A stretch of 64,000 nt of DNA, from positions 35,156,459 to 35,220,458 of the forward strand of contig CM043800.1 in assembly GCA_023974075.1 (NCBI GenBank), read 5' to 3'. Position 1 is the first letter of the stretch; each line of letters begins with the position of its first letter. This stretch comes from Chaenocephalus aceratus (Eukaryota; Chordata; Actinopteri; Perciformes; Channichthyidae). The position numbers were made by a program, and so were the translations under genes. The notes beneath the pieces are model-generated. The model searched no databases. It saw nothing but the letters and a program-made list of their open reading frames with translations, and had not been told where the DNA came from. Of the stretch, positions 23,826 through 35,879 are shown one piece after another.

Positions 23826-26800
23826 TCTCAATCATAACATTCCGTTCGATGTCTCACTATGGATGCGCCTCATCGCGGAGCAAAACAGAAGCATCAATCT
23901 CATTACGCCAATCCTGATTGGCTGGTGATCTTGACGTCAGCGTCAGGGGAAATCACCCCCTATAAGTAGCTTGCACCACAACGCATGCGTCATTCAAACA
24001 CCTCTTCTCGCTTCAGAGCACATCTCTACAGTAGCCGGGCAAGCTTCACTGTCCACAGACTGAACCCAAATACCCATTTCGGTCGACGGGCGCTCGCCGG
24101 CTACTCCTTCTGCTTCGCAGGAAGACGGTAGTACTAACGCCAGTTAGTATTAAAATCGACCTCGCCCTTCTCTTCCCCGGAAAGTAAGGTAGGTCCGATT
24201 TGTTTAAGCTAGCAGCACACCTGTTGCTAGCTCGCTCCCTCTCTACCGACAGTTTTTTTTCTTTTCTCTCCTCCACGGAGGGGAAAAGGATTAAAAAGGA
24301 GCATACTGCCACACCAGTCAGTATTCTCCGGGAATAAAAGACCCACACTGTCCTTTTCTCCGGATTAAGGACAAGGTGGTTTTATCTTTTCTCCCGTCCC
24401 ACCTGTCGAGAGCGGGCCCTCTCCACGCCACGAGGCAGCCAAGATGGACGCCCCTCTCCCTCACACCAGAGGAGTCAGGGACTCGGTGGCTCGACTCTGC
24501 GGCTGCCGGTTTGAAGATATCGGGCACAGACACACACCAGGTCTGTTCGTCCTGCCTCGGGCTGGAACACGCCCGAGGCGCTATCGACAACCCCGGCTCA
24601 TGCGGACATTGTGTCCGCTTCACTGACGGTTAGCTCGACAAGCTAGCCTGTCGGAACAGACCCCCCCATGTCCACGGACCCGCCGACCGGCAGTCAGGAG
24701 GGGGCGTCCCGCCACAGAGAATGAGCCCCTCTCCGTGTCGGTCTGGGGCTCACTATCTGCTATGGCTATAGACCCGGTGATGGCAAGACACGCGGGAACG
24801 GTTTCCCGCGCTCCACCAAGCTGGGGCTCCCGGTTTAGACCTCACCATGGTCTCGCCGCGGAGGATGTCCCCGGGCCTGATTACGAGGAGGACGAAGAGG
24901 AGGACGCCCTGGCGTTCCTCCTGTCCGAATCGGATGAACAGGAAGAGGACACCTTCATGTCACCGGCTCAGGCGACCAAGCCTGAGGCAAGTGCTGTTCT
25001 CCCGGGCGATAGCACACCAGCTTCGCCCGGTCTGAGCATGGACCTGCAGGCCATGTGTAAACGCGCTGCGGCCAGACTCAACGTCCCGTGGCCCGAAATG
25101 GCCCAAGGAGACCTCCAGGTCCCGCTACGAGGGAAAACATCTTCCCCAAGCAGCGGGGAAAAAGAGACAACTCCTTCCAGTCTTCCCGGAGATGTTGGAT
25201 GAGGTGTCTGTCTCGTGGAGAGACCGGCCCTTCAGCAACAAGGTCCCAATCCAGGGTGCCTCCTGCCTAGACTGTGACGGAATGGAGAAGCTCGGCCTGC
25301 TCTGCATGCCGCCCATGGAACCGCTGGTAGCAGCTCACCTTCTACAAAGGTGGGCCCGTCACCAAGCAGGAACCCCACGCTGCCAGCAAAGTCGGACCGT
25401 TTTTCAGTCAGCAATGACTGAAAAGGCCTACAAAGCGGCAGCGTTGTCCGCCAGGGCCCTGAATGTGTCCTCGCTGTTAACCGCCTACCAAGCGGAGCTC
25501 TGCGAGGACCTGTCGGGTAACCCGGGGGCAGCCACTCTGGACGAGATGGCAGCGGTCACGGACATTTGTCTCTGTGTCCAACGCTGCGCCGTCCAGGCCA
25601 CGGGCAAGGCAATTGGGATCATGGTGGTGCAGGAAAGAGCGAGATGGCTCAACCTCACCACTCTCCCAGACCGGGAAAAGGAGGATGTGCTGGATATGCC
25701 CATCGTTCCCGAGGGAATTTTTGGCTCCGCTCTCGCCCCCATGCAAAGGAGGTGTGAGACGAAGAAGAGGGAGGACGAGGCACTCCACCTCTGCCTCCCT
25801 CGAAGGGTCCAGCCGCTGCTCTAGCAGCAGCAGTCCTCTGCCAAAGCTGCCTCGAACTCTCCTCGGTTTAAAACACCGAAGACGCAGAGGTCGCAGCCCA
25901 CCCCGAGTCCCCAGCCCAGGCTGGAGACAAGGGCAAGTTGGCCGAGAAAATCTCCGGTTCCGGCTGCAGCTCAGGCTCAGCCAACCCAGAATTTCGGCCA
26001 ACAGTCGAGGAAGAAGAAGCGAGCGGTGTGACAGTGACGGTGTGCCTCGAGAGATGCCTAAACACCATCCTCAAGTCCGCACACACACATGTCACATGCT
26101 GATTGATTCCTCTGTCATAAAACATTTGCCGCTGACGCATCCAGGCCGAGGGCCGAGGGCGCAGCTCATAAAAATGAAAAGAAAATCAATAAAACCAATA
26201 AACAGCCCGGCAATTCTTCCCCTTTTGAGAGCAGCTACGGCATCTCTCAAAAGGCGGATTATTGACGGGTCTGTGAAGGCACCACCGCCATGCGCACGCG
26301 CAGTGCCGGCTGGGGCTTTAAGGGCACCACCGTCACGTGCATGCGCAGTGCCGGCTGGGGTCGTAAGGGCTCCACCGTCACTCGCATGCGCTGTGCCGGC
26401 TGGAGCTGTAAAGGCACCACCGTCACGCGCAATCGCAGTGCCGGCTGGAGCTGTGAAGGCACCACCGTCACACGCATGCACAGTGCCGGCTGGAGCTGTA
26501 AGGGCACCACCGTCACGCGCATGCGCAGTGCCGGCTGGAGCGTAAGCGTGACATCTCAGCTGGCTCTAAGGAGCATACAGCAGGAGATACTCACGACATC
26601 TGCCTGGGCTTCTCAAAACAGTTATACTTTATCTGTTTTCACAAGCCCAGAGAGAGTCAACCCATATTCTGGAGAGAGAGGCCCTCTCTCTCCTAGAAAG
26701 AAGGGTTTTATCTATAATGCCCGCCGAGCAGATTCAGATTACGCAGACAAATGTCCTCGTAAAGCACCTGCTCAACATGGGGCTCATAATAAAACTAAAC

Positions 26801-27350
26801 CCCGCGCGCCACGGCGTGCGGAGAGTATTGGTTATTATGTAATGTGTAGTGGCACTACACCCGACTTTTCTAGTGCGGGACGCGCCTACGGGTGCTGTCC
26901 TTTCACGGAAGGTGGTCACCATGGACGCATGTCAGACAGGCTGATAGGGTATTTACGAAGGTCGCCCGGTGAGAGGTATCTAGAGCAGAGACCTCCAGCG
27001 GGCGCACGTATATTACCCGGAGCTTTTAGCGGTTTTCCCCACCCTAAAACGTTTCCTGCCTTCTCTCAGAGGCCACCATGTCCTCGTGAGGACAGACAAC
27101 ACGATATCGCGTATGAACCGCCAAGGGAGGTTGCATGGTCCCCAGTCACACACACTGGCACACAACTGATCCCTTGGAGCGGCAGACGTCTCCTCTCTCT
27201 GAGAGCGACACAGGTACCGGGAGTGATGCACCTAGGGACAGAACTACTGTCCAGAGGTGCACCACTCTATGCAGACTGGACTCCACATCCAAGGATTGTG
27301 AGTCCGCTGTGGGTGCGTTACGGCGGAGCCGCGTTAAATCTGTTCGCATA
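23826..27350 (+). mobile_element. Decayed DIRS-like retrotransposon
   Basis: The element opens with 'ttctcaatcataacattccg' at its left border. A gag-like region runs 24735-25824 in shifted frames: an acidic stretch (EEDEEEDALAFLLSESDEQE), LDEVSVSWRDRP and GMEKLGLLCMPPMEP resemble DIRS gag. Near 27070-27130 one frame reads HHVLVRTDNTISRMNRQGR, the RNase H segment typical of DIRS. LRATQVPGVMHLGTELLSR follows at about 27205-27260. RT is mostly deleted or frameshifted and no tyrosine recombinase is seen. The right end is cut where an L2 LINE begins. Confidence 0.75.
26266..26545 (+). repeat. 45-bp minisatellite inside the DIRS element
   Basis: About six units on the theme 'gcaccaccgtcacgcgcatg' plus 'cgcagtgccggctggagctg'. 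One frame reads repeated VPAGAVKAPPSRACA. The unit is a multiple of 3, so all frames stay open across it. Confidence 0.9.
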
Positions 27351-27355
27351 AAGAA

Positions 27356-27925
27356 AAAATGCTCAATGACAGCTGTTCTGGAAACAGTTTGTCTCCATCA
27401 GTGGCTCAAACTCACCCCCGGCCCCAGTCCCACCACGGTGTACCCCAGGGCTCTGTGCTTGGCCCCCTCCTGTTCACCATTTACATGCTCCCCCTTGGCC
27501 AGATCATCCGACATCATGGACTCATTTTCACTGCTACGCTGATGATACCCAATTGTATCTCAGCACCACTCATCCTCCCAGCTCCCCCCTCAGTCTCTCA
27601 TCAACTGCCTACATGACATCAAAACATGGATGTCTTCCAACTATCTTAAGCTGAACAGCAACAAAACAGAGCTCATGGTTGTGGCACCCAAGGCCCTGCT
27701 CCAGAAGGTTGGTGACTTCGTCCTTGAGGTTGACGGCTGCTCCATCTCCCCATCTCCTGAAGCCCGCAACCTGGGTGTCATCCTTGACTCCACCCTTTCC
27801 TTCCATTCCCACGTAAAATCTGTGACCAAATCGGCCTTTTACCACCTAAGGAACATTGCCAGACTCCGACCGTCACTCTCGGAGTCGGTTGCCGAAACCC
27901 TGGTGCATGCGTTTGTCACCACCCG
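27356..27925 (+). mobile_element. L2-clade LINE fragment, part 1 (RT)
   Basis: The frames carry [20 protein letters not shown], then (shifted) [14 protein letters not shown], then SSNYLKLNSNKTELMVVAPK and EARNLGVILDSTLSFHSHVK. This is the RT palm and following region of an L2-like LINE. It is frameshifted and interrupted after ...HAFVTTR by a solo LTR. Confidence 0.85.
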
Positions 27926-28744
27926 TGTTACGGATGCTGTTTGTCTGCTCATTAATCTGCCTGTGAGTGTTTTCAGCTGTGTGTGTGTGTTCATGTAAAT
28001 GAGCTGTGTGGTTGCGCCAACTTCATTGGCTGCCCATCTCCTGGTCCGCCTCTGAAGATGGGGATTGGATTGACGGCGTCCAATCGCAGCGCATAGCCGG
28101 CGCACATCTGCTGGGGAGGAGTATAAAGGCTGAGCACGGACAACAATCTGGAGGCTCTGTATTGTGTGACAGATGCCTCAACCCTCTCATTGTGACAAAG
28201 CCTTCCTCCTGTGATTCTGTAGACTGACTAGCAGTGTGTATTCTGTAGGGTTCTGTGCGAGCACACTGGTTAGCAGTGTGTCGTGGTATTCTGTGTTTAG
28301 TGTAGGGTTTGTGTGTGTGTGTTGCGTAGATCCAGGTTGCTTAGCTCCTGTAGAACCGCACTTAGGATAGTTACCTTGTGAAACAGCTTAGACCCAGGTG
28401 ATTAGCACCTGTAGATCAGCATTCCTGTGTGTATATTGCGTAGATCCAGGTGATTAGCACCTGTAGACCCGCACCAGCTGTGTTTGCTCACAGTCCCGTT
28501 TTGTTATTGTTTGTTTCCACTTTAGAAGTGAGGTATTTTCTTTCTTTTGTATAGTACTGGGCTACTCTCTTTTGGAGACCCTTTTGTGAACTAGTGACAG
28601 CTTGACCCATTGTTGGGCCAAGCTGTTTGTGTGCAACGTTTTGCTCAGTTTGCCGTTACCAATAAAACCACCGGTAACCAATACCAATTACAAACTGGTC
28701 GTGTCGTTTCCCTTCCTTACCCCTAGCAAAGAGGGAACGTAACA
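27926..28744 (+). mobile_element. 819 bp solo LTR inside the L2 LINE
   Basis: TGTTACGGATGC...GGAACGTAACA has TG/CA ends and is flanked on both sides by ACCCG (27921-27925 and 28745-28749). The LINE frame (TTR|LDYCNS) resumes after the second copy. It includes 'gagtataaaggc' at about 28119 (promoter-like) and 'caataaaacc' near 28660 (poly(A)-like), as expected for an LTR. Confidence 0.92.
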
Positions 28745-29040
28745 ACCCGCTTGGACTACTGCAATAGTGTCCTGTTCGGGGTTCCCAACAAAACCCTAGA
28801 CAGGCTCTAGTATGTCCAAAACTGTGCTGCTAGGGTACTCACGCACACAAAGCCGTGGCAACACATCACTCCCACCCTCATCCACCTCCACTGGTTGCCA
28901 GTCAAGTCCCGCATCACCTACAAAGTTCTCCTCCTTACCTACAAGTCCCTCCATGCCCTTGCCCCCCAGTACCTATCGGACATCCTTCACCCACATGCCC
29001 CACCCCGGAACCTGCGGTCCTCAGACTCTGGCCTGCTTCC
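28745..29040 (+). mobile_element. L2-clade LINE fragment, part 2
   Basis: It continues the interrupted LINE with LDYCNSVLFGVP and then, in shifting frames, [40 protein letters not shown]. The copy ends where the Ty3/gypsy pol begins. Confidence 0.85.
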
Positions 29041-31450
29041 CACTTGGTGAGGATATGGGAGGGGGACGAGTGGAAGACTGGTTTCAACACTCCAAGCGGA
29101 CATTATGAGTATCTGGTAATGCCTTTTGCTCTAACAAATGCACCTGCCGTTTTTCAGGCTCTCATAAATGATGTGTTGAGGGAATTTTTGAATAATTTTG
29201 TTTTTGTCTATCTTGATGATATCCTGATTTTTTCCCGTGATGAAGGTTGACACGTTTTGCATGTTCATCAGGTATTAAGAAAGTTGTTGGACAATCAACT
29301 TTATGTTAAGGCTGAAAAATGTGAGTTCCACGTCAGTTCCACTTCATTTCTGGGTTTCATCCTGGGTGCTGACGAGATAATGATGGATCCTGCTAAAGTG
29401 AGCGCTGTGGCTGAATGGCCCACAACCTCTTCCAGGAAAAAAGTCCAACAATTCCTTGGATTTGCAAACTTCTACAGAAAATTTGTTAGGAATTTTAGTT
29501 CTATTGCCGCTCCTATGCATGTACTCACCTCTCCTTCTGTTCAGTTTGTGTGGACCCCATAGGCAGACCAGGCCTTCCAGAAGTTACAACAAGTTTTCAC
29601 TACAGCTCCAATACTTACCATCCCGGATTCCCAACGGCAGTTCACGGTGGAGGTGGATGCCTCCAACGAGGGCATCGGGGCGGTCCTCTCACAGAGGGCA
29701 GAGAAAGACAGTAAGCTCCATCCATGTGCCTACCTTTCCCGTAAGTTGACTGCGGCTGAACGGAACTATGATGTAGGCAATAGAGAGTTATTAGCCGTGA
29801 AGGTAGCACTGGATGAGTGGAGGCACTGGCTAGAAGGGGCAAAACAGCCATTTATTGTGTGGACAGACCACAACAATTTGGAGTACATACGCAAGGCTAA
29901 GAGGTTAAACTCCAGACAGGCACGATGGACCTTATTCTTCAATAGGTTTAACTTCACTCTCTCCTACCGTCCTGGCTCACAGAACGCCAAACCAGACGCG
30001 TTATCCAGGCTTTTTGACCCAGAGGCTCTTTCCAAGGAGACAGAGTCCATTTTACCGCCCACTCAGGTGATTGGAGGGGTGACATGGCCAATTGAGGCTA
30101 AGGTAAATCAAGCTTTAGAGGGAAAAACCTTACCCAGTGGTGGCCCCCCTAACCGCCTCTTTGTTCCCCCATCTGTCCGCTCTGACGTGATTCACTGGGC
30201 TCACACATCTGTATTAACATGTCATCCAGGTATCAGACGAACTATGTACATGATAAAGCAAAGGTTTTGGTGGCCTAAAATGGAGAAGGAGGTTACTGAG
30301 TCCTCGGAATAAGACCTCAACCCAGTCTCCTATGGGTCTACTGCAACCTTTGTCCATTCCAAGCCGCCCATGGTCTGACATCTCGCTGGATTTTGTCACT
30401 GGACTGCCGCCCTCTGCAGGTAACACCACCATCTGCACTGTTGTTGACAGATTCACCAAAATGACTCACTTTATCCCCATGCCCAAATCTCCCTCTACTA
30501 AAGAGACAGCAGAAGCGCTCTTATCTCATGTTTTCAGGCTGCATGGATTTCCTCGAGATGTGGTGTCAGACCGTGGGCCGCAGTTCGTTTCCCAGTTTTG
30601 GAAGGAGTTCTGCAGCCTGATAGGAGCCACTCCCAGCCTCACATCTGGTTACCACCCACAGGCTAATGGTCAATCAGAGAGGATCAACCAGGAACTGGAG
30701 ACGTGTTTACGGTGTCTGGTGTCCCAGAATCCCACAACTTGGAGCAAGCAGCTGATATGGGTGGAGTATGCCCACAACACCCAACCTACATCTGCCACGG
30801 GTCTCTCCCCTTTTCACTGCGCCTATGGTTACCAACCTCCTCTGTTTCCAGAAGTAGAGAAGGAAGTGACTGTACCGTCAGCACATGCCCTGGTGAGGCG
30901 GTGTCGCAGAGTCTGGGCAGGAGCTCGCCAGGTTCTCCTGAAGACTGCTGCTCGCATGAAAAAGACAGCAGATCGACATCGTCGTCCGGCACCTGCCTAC
31001 AAACCCGGGCAGAAGGTTTGGCTATCTACAAGAGATCTGCCCCTGTGTGTGGCCTCCAGGAAGCTGGCTCCGAGGTTTGTGGGTCCGTTTCCCATAACGA
31101 AAGTTGTTAAACCGGTGGCTGTTCTCCTGCGCCTGCCCAGGTCCTTGAGAGTCCATCCGACCTTTCAGTGTTGCCAAAGTCAAACCGGTTCGGGAGAGTC
31201 GTTTGGTTCCTCCATCCAAGCCTCCTCCCCCCCGGATGTTATACGGCGGTCTGATATATGACGTCAAGAAACTGCTAGCAGTCAGGAAGAGAGGACGCGG
31301 CCGACAGTTCCTTGTAGACTGGAAAGGATACGGTCCAGAACATCGGTCGTGGGTACCAGCAAGTTTTGTTGTGGATCAGAAACTGATAAAGGACTTTTTC
31401 AGACTTAATCCACAGGACTCTGGGCCGTCCGGAGTCGGCCGTAGAGGAGG
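29041..31450 (+). pseudogene. Ty3/gypsy chromodomain retrotransposon pol, 5'-truncated and broken
   Basis: Domain order is RT, RNase H, integrase, chromodomain. RT starts late ([20 protein letters not shown]) and has YLDDILIFS near 29210. A TGA at 29248 and a TAG at 29560 interrupt it. RNase H ([22 protein letters not shown]) and the integrase zinc-binding His residues (HWAH...[10 protein letters not shown]) follow to TAA at about 30310. The N-terminal part of the integrase core is deleted. The second frame carries VVSDRGPQF and SERINQE, the last two acidic residues of the catalytic triad. The chromodomain lies at about 31245-31400 (FLVDWKGYGPEHRSW). No gag or protease is present. Confidence 0.9.
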
Positions 31451-31799
31451 GGGTACTGGTGTGTCTCGTCAGATCTGTTAGTATTATTTCTCTGTGAGTC
31501 TATATTGTCAAGTCCGTGTCTGCCATTTCCTGTTTTACTTCTCATTTCAGGTAGTTCGATTTCTACCTTGCCTGTTTGTCCACGGACCTGATTACCTGCC
31601 CCGCCCTTATTGTTTGCACCTGTGGAGTCCCTTGCTTTTGTATATATTCTGTGTGTTCCCTGTGCCAAGTGCCAGATCGTTTTGAACCTTGTGAATGGAT
31701 TACCTTGTTTTATCATCACAGTAAAACCTTTTTTGAATCATTTTTTGTCTAGAGTCGTGCATTTGGGTCCTATCAGTTTTTGTGTGCTCCAGTCGTAAC
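31451..31799 (+). mobile_element. 3' LTR of the chromodomain gypsy element
   Basis: It follows a polypurine stretch ('gtagaggagggggtac') and ends '...tcagtttttgtgtgctccagtcgtaaca'. A 'tgtatatattct' stretch and 'cagtaaaacc' mark promoter-like and processing-like sites. No matching 5' LTR is in the window. Confidence 0.8.
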
Positions 31800-31886
31800 A
31801 CTCCTTCACCGGCCCACACAATAAATCATGAGATTTCCAAATCCGAACAGACAGAGATCAGTATACATGATATTCAGGGAAAATAA

Positions 31887-32087
31887 ATGTTGGAAATAAT
31901 AATGTCAAATATTGAAAATCTTAAACTGGATCAACAAACCATGTTAGTGAACCCTGCTAATAGGAAGCTAAAACATGCAGGAGGAATAGCAGTAGCTCTG
32001 GAAAAAAGAATAGGCCGCATGCAAGCACATAGTGATAATATGATAAGGACTATTAAACTGTCAGAAGGCAAGGTGGTGATCAGATGA
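31887..32087 (+). pseudogene. Macro-domain-like gene fragment
   Basis: The frame reads MLVNPANRKLKHAGGIAVAL and then ...IKLSEGKVVIR before TGA. 'VNPAN...LKH.GGIA.AL' is the ADP-ribose-binding signature of macro domains (PARP14/PARP9-like proteins). The segment is too short for a whole domain (about 130 residues). A following frame (32084-32413) shows no recognised motif. It may be a stranded exon or retrocopy piece. The source gene is not identified. Confidence 0.45.
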
Positions 32088-33099
32088 CCCACAAATACTG
32101 TTTTTTTTTGCATGTACCTTTAAGAAAAAAACCTATGTGGGAACTATCAGCAGATATCAAACCCCAACAATATCTTCAAAACTCAAATGAGGACGTTTTT
32201 TGCGAAGATAAAGCTCAAATACTTTACCAAAATCAAATCAACTATTTACTCTTGATTTTTTGGAAATGGGATTTTCCATTACACAACAGAAGACTCAATT
32301 CAGGCTTTAAAGAACGCTTTAAAGACAAGTCAGGGAGAGTTAAATGTGGTGCTATTTTGCTCATGAAGGAGCTTACACTTTTGGACAAAATCTCCCCCTT
32401 TCTCTGCTCCTGAGGTGCTGCAGAAAAACGCAGCACACGGGGTCAGAGACAGGTGTGACCTCTGGAGGGGAAGAAAATCTGAGTAGACCACGGAGCGACC
32501 CATTAAAAGTTTTATGGCCTCAGCACAAAGAGGAAGATCTGAAGATTGTAAGGAACTCTCCCAAAGCAGGCTACCCACCCCCACCCCAGCCTAAGGGAAA
32601 TACTGTTCCTCTCACCAATGAACAAATCAAGTCAGATCTAAAATAGACATAGCTCCAGTTGTTAAGAAAAGAGGGAGATTAAAAAAAAACTATCTTAACG
32701 CCAGAACAAAGAATATCAATATAAAAAAATTTAAAAAAAGAGTATGTTGTGACCCATTCTCAGAAACTAACAATGTGAGATATGGAGAAAGCTGGGGAAG
32801 TTCATCTAACCAAAAATGATTTAGGAGCAGGTGTGGAGATAAGGAACCAGGGTGATAGAAAATCTGTGTTGTTCATGTCCATGACTTGATCAGGAACAGA
32901 GGAAAAATTATCTCCTTCTTGCACTTGCATTCAGATTGTATCCAGCCCTGAGGGAAATGTCTCAAGGTACCAACAAAAAAAGTGCATAAACACAACTTAT
33001 TACCAGCTTTGAGATCACTCTCATGATCAATCATTATAAAACACATCATATATATTATTCTGAAATGGACAAATCTGCACAATGACTACCTTTACTGTC
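32088..33099. other. Unassigned stretch
   Basis: Purine-rich, with several modest ORFs and no recognised domain. It could be decayed flank of the macro-domain fragment. Confidence 0.35.
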
Positions 33100-33245
33100 A
33101 CTATTTCCACTATATTTTGATGACAATACTTTTATACTTTTACTTAAGTAACATTTTGAACGCAGTACTTTTACTGTAACATAGTATTCCTACACTCTGG
33201 TATTTCTACTTTTACTCAAGTACAAGATCTGAGTACTAAAGCTAA
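33100..33245. mobile_element. Fish MITE end ('tactttacttaagtaa' family)
   Basis: Text such as 'acttttacttaagtaacattttgaacgcag' and 'ggtatttctacttttactcaagtacaagatctgagta' is the widespread teleost hAT-related MITE sequence. The boundaries are approximate. Confidence 0.6.
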
Positions 33246-33595
33246 CATTAGCCAGAAACATTTGTCAGTGCACATCACGCTCTGCCGCTCCGACAGGGAG
33301 CTCTGCTCTGAACACCTGGACGCCCCGTTCTAACAGCTGTTCACCAGCGGTCCAGTCTGTGCCACAGTCACTCCGGACCACACAGTTAATATTAACGAAC
33401 GCATCCGTAGGTAATATAGCTGCTAAAGCTAGACAGTCTTCACGGAAAAGCAGAGCCTTATTATACATCCAAAAGCAGAGCCGACGGGCAGGAAGACTCG
33501 AGCATTAATTATAATATATAAAAAATAAAAAATAAAACACCATGCGTGTCATGATGGCACATAACAGCTCGCGGCTGCAGATTACTCCGGTTCCC
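33246..33595. other. Intergenic, no gene seen
   Basis: Short ORFs only. AT-rich 'ataaaaaataaaaaataaaac' run near 33515-33540. Confidence 0.35.
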
Positions 33596-34570
33596 AGACC
33601 CCCAGGGGTGGCGGGTGCTGTAGGCTAGGGAAGGCTAAGCCTTCCCAAATATTTGTGTCACTGCATCCTGGTAAAATACAAATATAATGTATAATGTCTG
33701 TGTCTTTGACATTAGCGCTGCTAGCCACCTGTGCCCTGTACTACGAAGCCAGTTCAACATACCCTGGATATGTTTGAGTAGCAAACAAACTAACAACAAC
33801 AAACTAACAAACGAGATCTCGCTAAGCGGTCCTACGACACTGGTTATCAACTTGGTAAATACAAGCCAGGGTTTCTCTCACCAGCTGGGAGCGCATTCAC
33901 GGGGGGCGGGGTCAGCTACATTTGACCAATCACAAACAGGGACAAGTGTACTGACAGGCAGCGTTATACTTAATTAATTAAAAGTAAACTAATATTAGAC
34001 AAATATGAGCTTTAAACATCCATGACTTAAACATATAATCCAGGATACAAGCCACAGAGTTGCACCTGCAAGGTGAATACAGAACAACTGGTTACAAAAA
34101 AAACTAGGCCTACCGAGTGTTTGAAAGCGTATAGTTTTATGATATCAATGCCCCATCTAAGACACGAGTGGATCTGACTTTAATTACATTTGACTCAAGT
34201 GTTTCGTCAACATAATGTGTTGCTTAAAATAATACTTCTGCATACAGTATGTGAGACTGTAAGTGTTGCACGGCCAGATACGGCTGGAGAAGCTGAGTCA
34301 GTTAAGGAGATATGATATATTATGATATTATATGTTCGATGATCTGATTGATGATGTAATGATAAGTGCGACACGTCGGCGTCTTCTCTGCATACGGCAG
34401 TTTAAACTGTATTTCCTTTATCCTGTAATATGACTTGAGAGATTTAAACTCCGCACACTGAGTTGATCTCTTTTCTATAGACGACGGAGGCGGGCAGCGT
34501 CAGGTAAATAAAGTTATTTAGCCTTCCCAAACCTGAGCCTCACGCGCCGCCTATGCCGACCCCCCCCATA
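33596..34570. repeat. Possible TIR element with 'ggctaagccttcccaaa' ends
   Basis: The left side has 'gaaggctaagccttcccaaata' and the right side has 'ttagccttcccaaacctgagcc'. The motif also forms a local palindrome. No transposase is visible, and orientation and borders are uncertain. Confidence 0.35.
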
Positions 34571-35860
34571 CCCCAATAATATTTTATTGTAGATCTACAT
34601 AAACGACCTATTTTGGATTCAAAACGGCAAATTTCGCCAAAAGGTGACAAGTTTGCATCCCTGCTTGTTATCCTTTTCATCACAGAGCTGGGAAAATGGT
34701 GTATTGATTAGATTCTGATCCGTGCAAGTCCAATTTTAACTGACTTTAGTTCTAATGTTAATGATAATTTGATTTCAACCCATAAGTACTTATTTAAATT
34801 AACTCAACATTTCACATGATGGATTAGTGTTCCACATTTTTCCCACTAATTTGTTTTATGATTAAGCCAATAGTAAAGAGAGACATTGATGACCCTGTGT
34901 CCCTTTTGTTGGTACGTGGTTCCATTTTGTCTATGGCCTCGGACGGCTTCACTAAAAGTCACCCAGTGCAGTCACAGAGATGCTACGGCTGCTCTACATG
35001 ACATTAATGGTCTGGTTTGAGAATGGACACCATTTCCTGCTCCCAGAGAGAATGACATTCCTCAAACTGAACTTTACAAGCCATTGATACTGTCTCACGT
35101 GGGTCTGCCCCCCCCCACCGAGCCATGAACTGAAAACTTGACATCTGCTTTGAACACTTGGAAGCCTCCTGTCACACCAGCACCTACCCTTGGGTCAATC
35201 AGATGAGACTAACGGCTTCACTTAGGGCATAAGGGTCAGAAATATGACTCTCGTTACCACGGAGTGGTTTGTTTGTTTTTTTAAGACTATTCATACTGCT
35301 ATGCAGAGGATGCCTGTAAGATTGGCAAGCTGTTAAAAGCCCCTACTATGTTTAGTATAGGCCTAATGTCAGGGGCCTCTTACTTCTACATGTATTCACA
35401 TTATATGGACCATGTTTCCACCTGGTGAAACTAGAGGCTGCACGGAACTCAGGCTACAATACAACCATTCTGTTCTGCTCTAATGATTCAAATTTATAGA
35501 TTCTACATCAAAACAGTTCGTTTTTATTGTTTCCAATGATAACTTCACCTTAAGTGGAGGAATGCAGAACTGTTTTCAAATATAAGGTTTTGAATTTGTT
35601 TGACATTTCTCAGTAATGACACCCTCAGACGCCCACTATCATTCATGCTATGTCTTCAGTGGTAACTCAGATGTTAAAGGGGTTGAAGCTTTTCCTCCCA
35701 AATCGGCTATGCTTTGTTTTTTTTCAACAACGGTGTGCATTTCCTGCATAATATATGTTTCTCACAATTGTTTTTTGTTAGCTGCGCACAGGTGATACTG
35801 AGTCTTCTCGAGTGATGGATTATGACCTCTACCATGCTTACATGGACTCGTATGTTTTAT
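34571..35860. other. Intergenic; short inverted dispersed repeat at 35715-35830
   Basis: No gene is recognised. 'gcatttcctgcataatatatgtttctcacaattg' to 'gtgatactgagtcttctcgag' matches the reverse complement of about 56405-56500. Confidence 0.5.
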
Positions 35861-35879
35861 TTCATATATTTTTTGTGAC

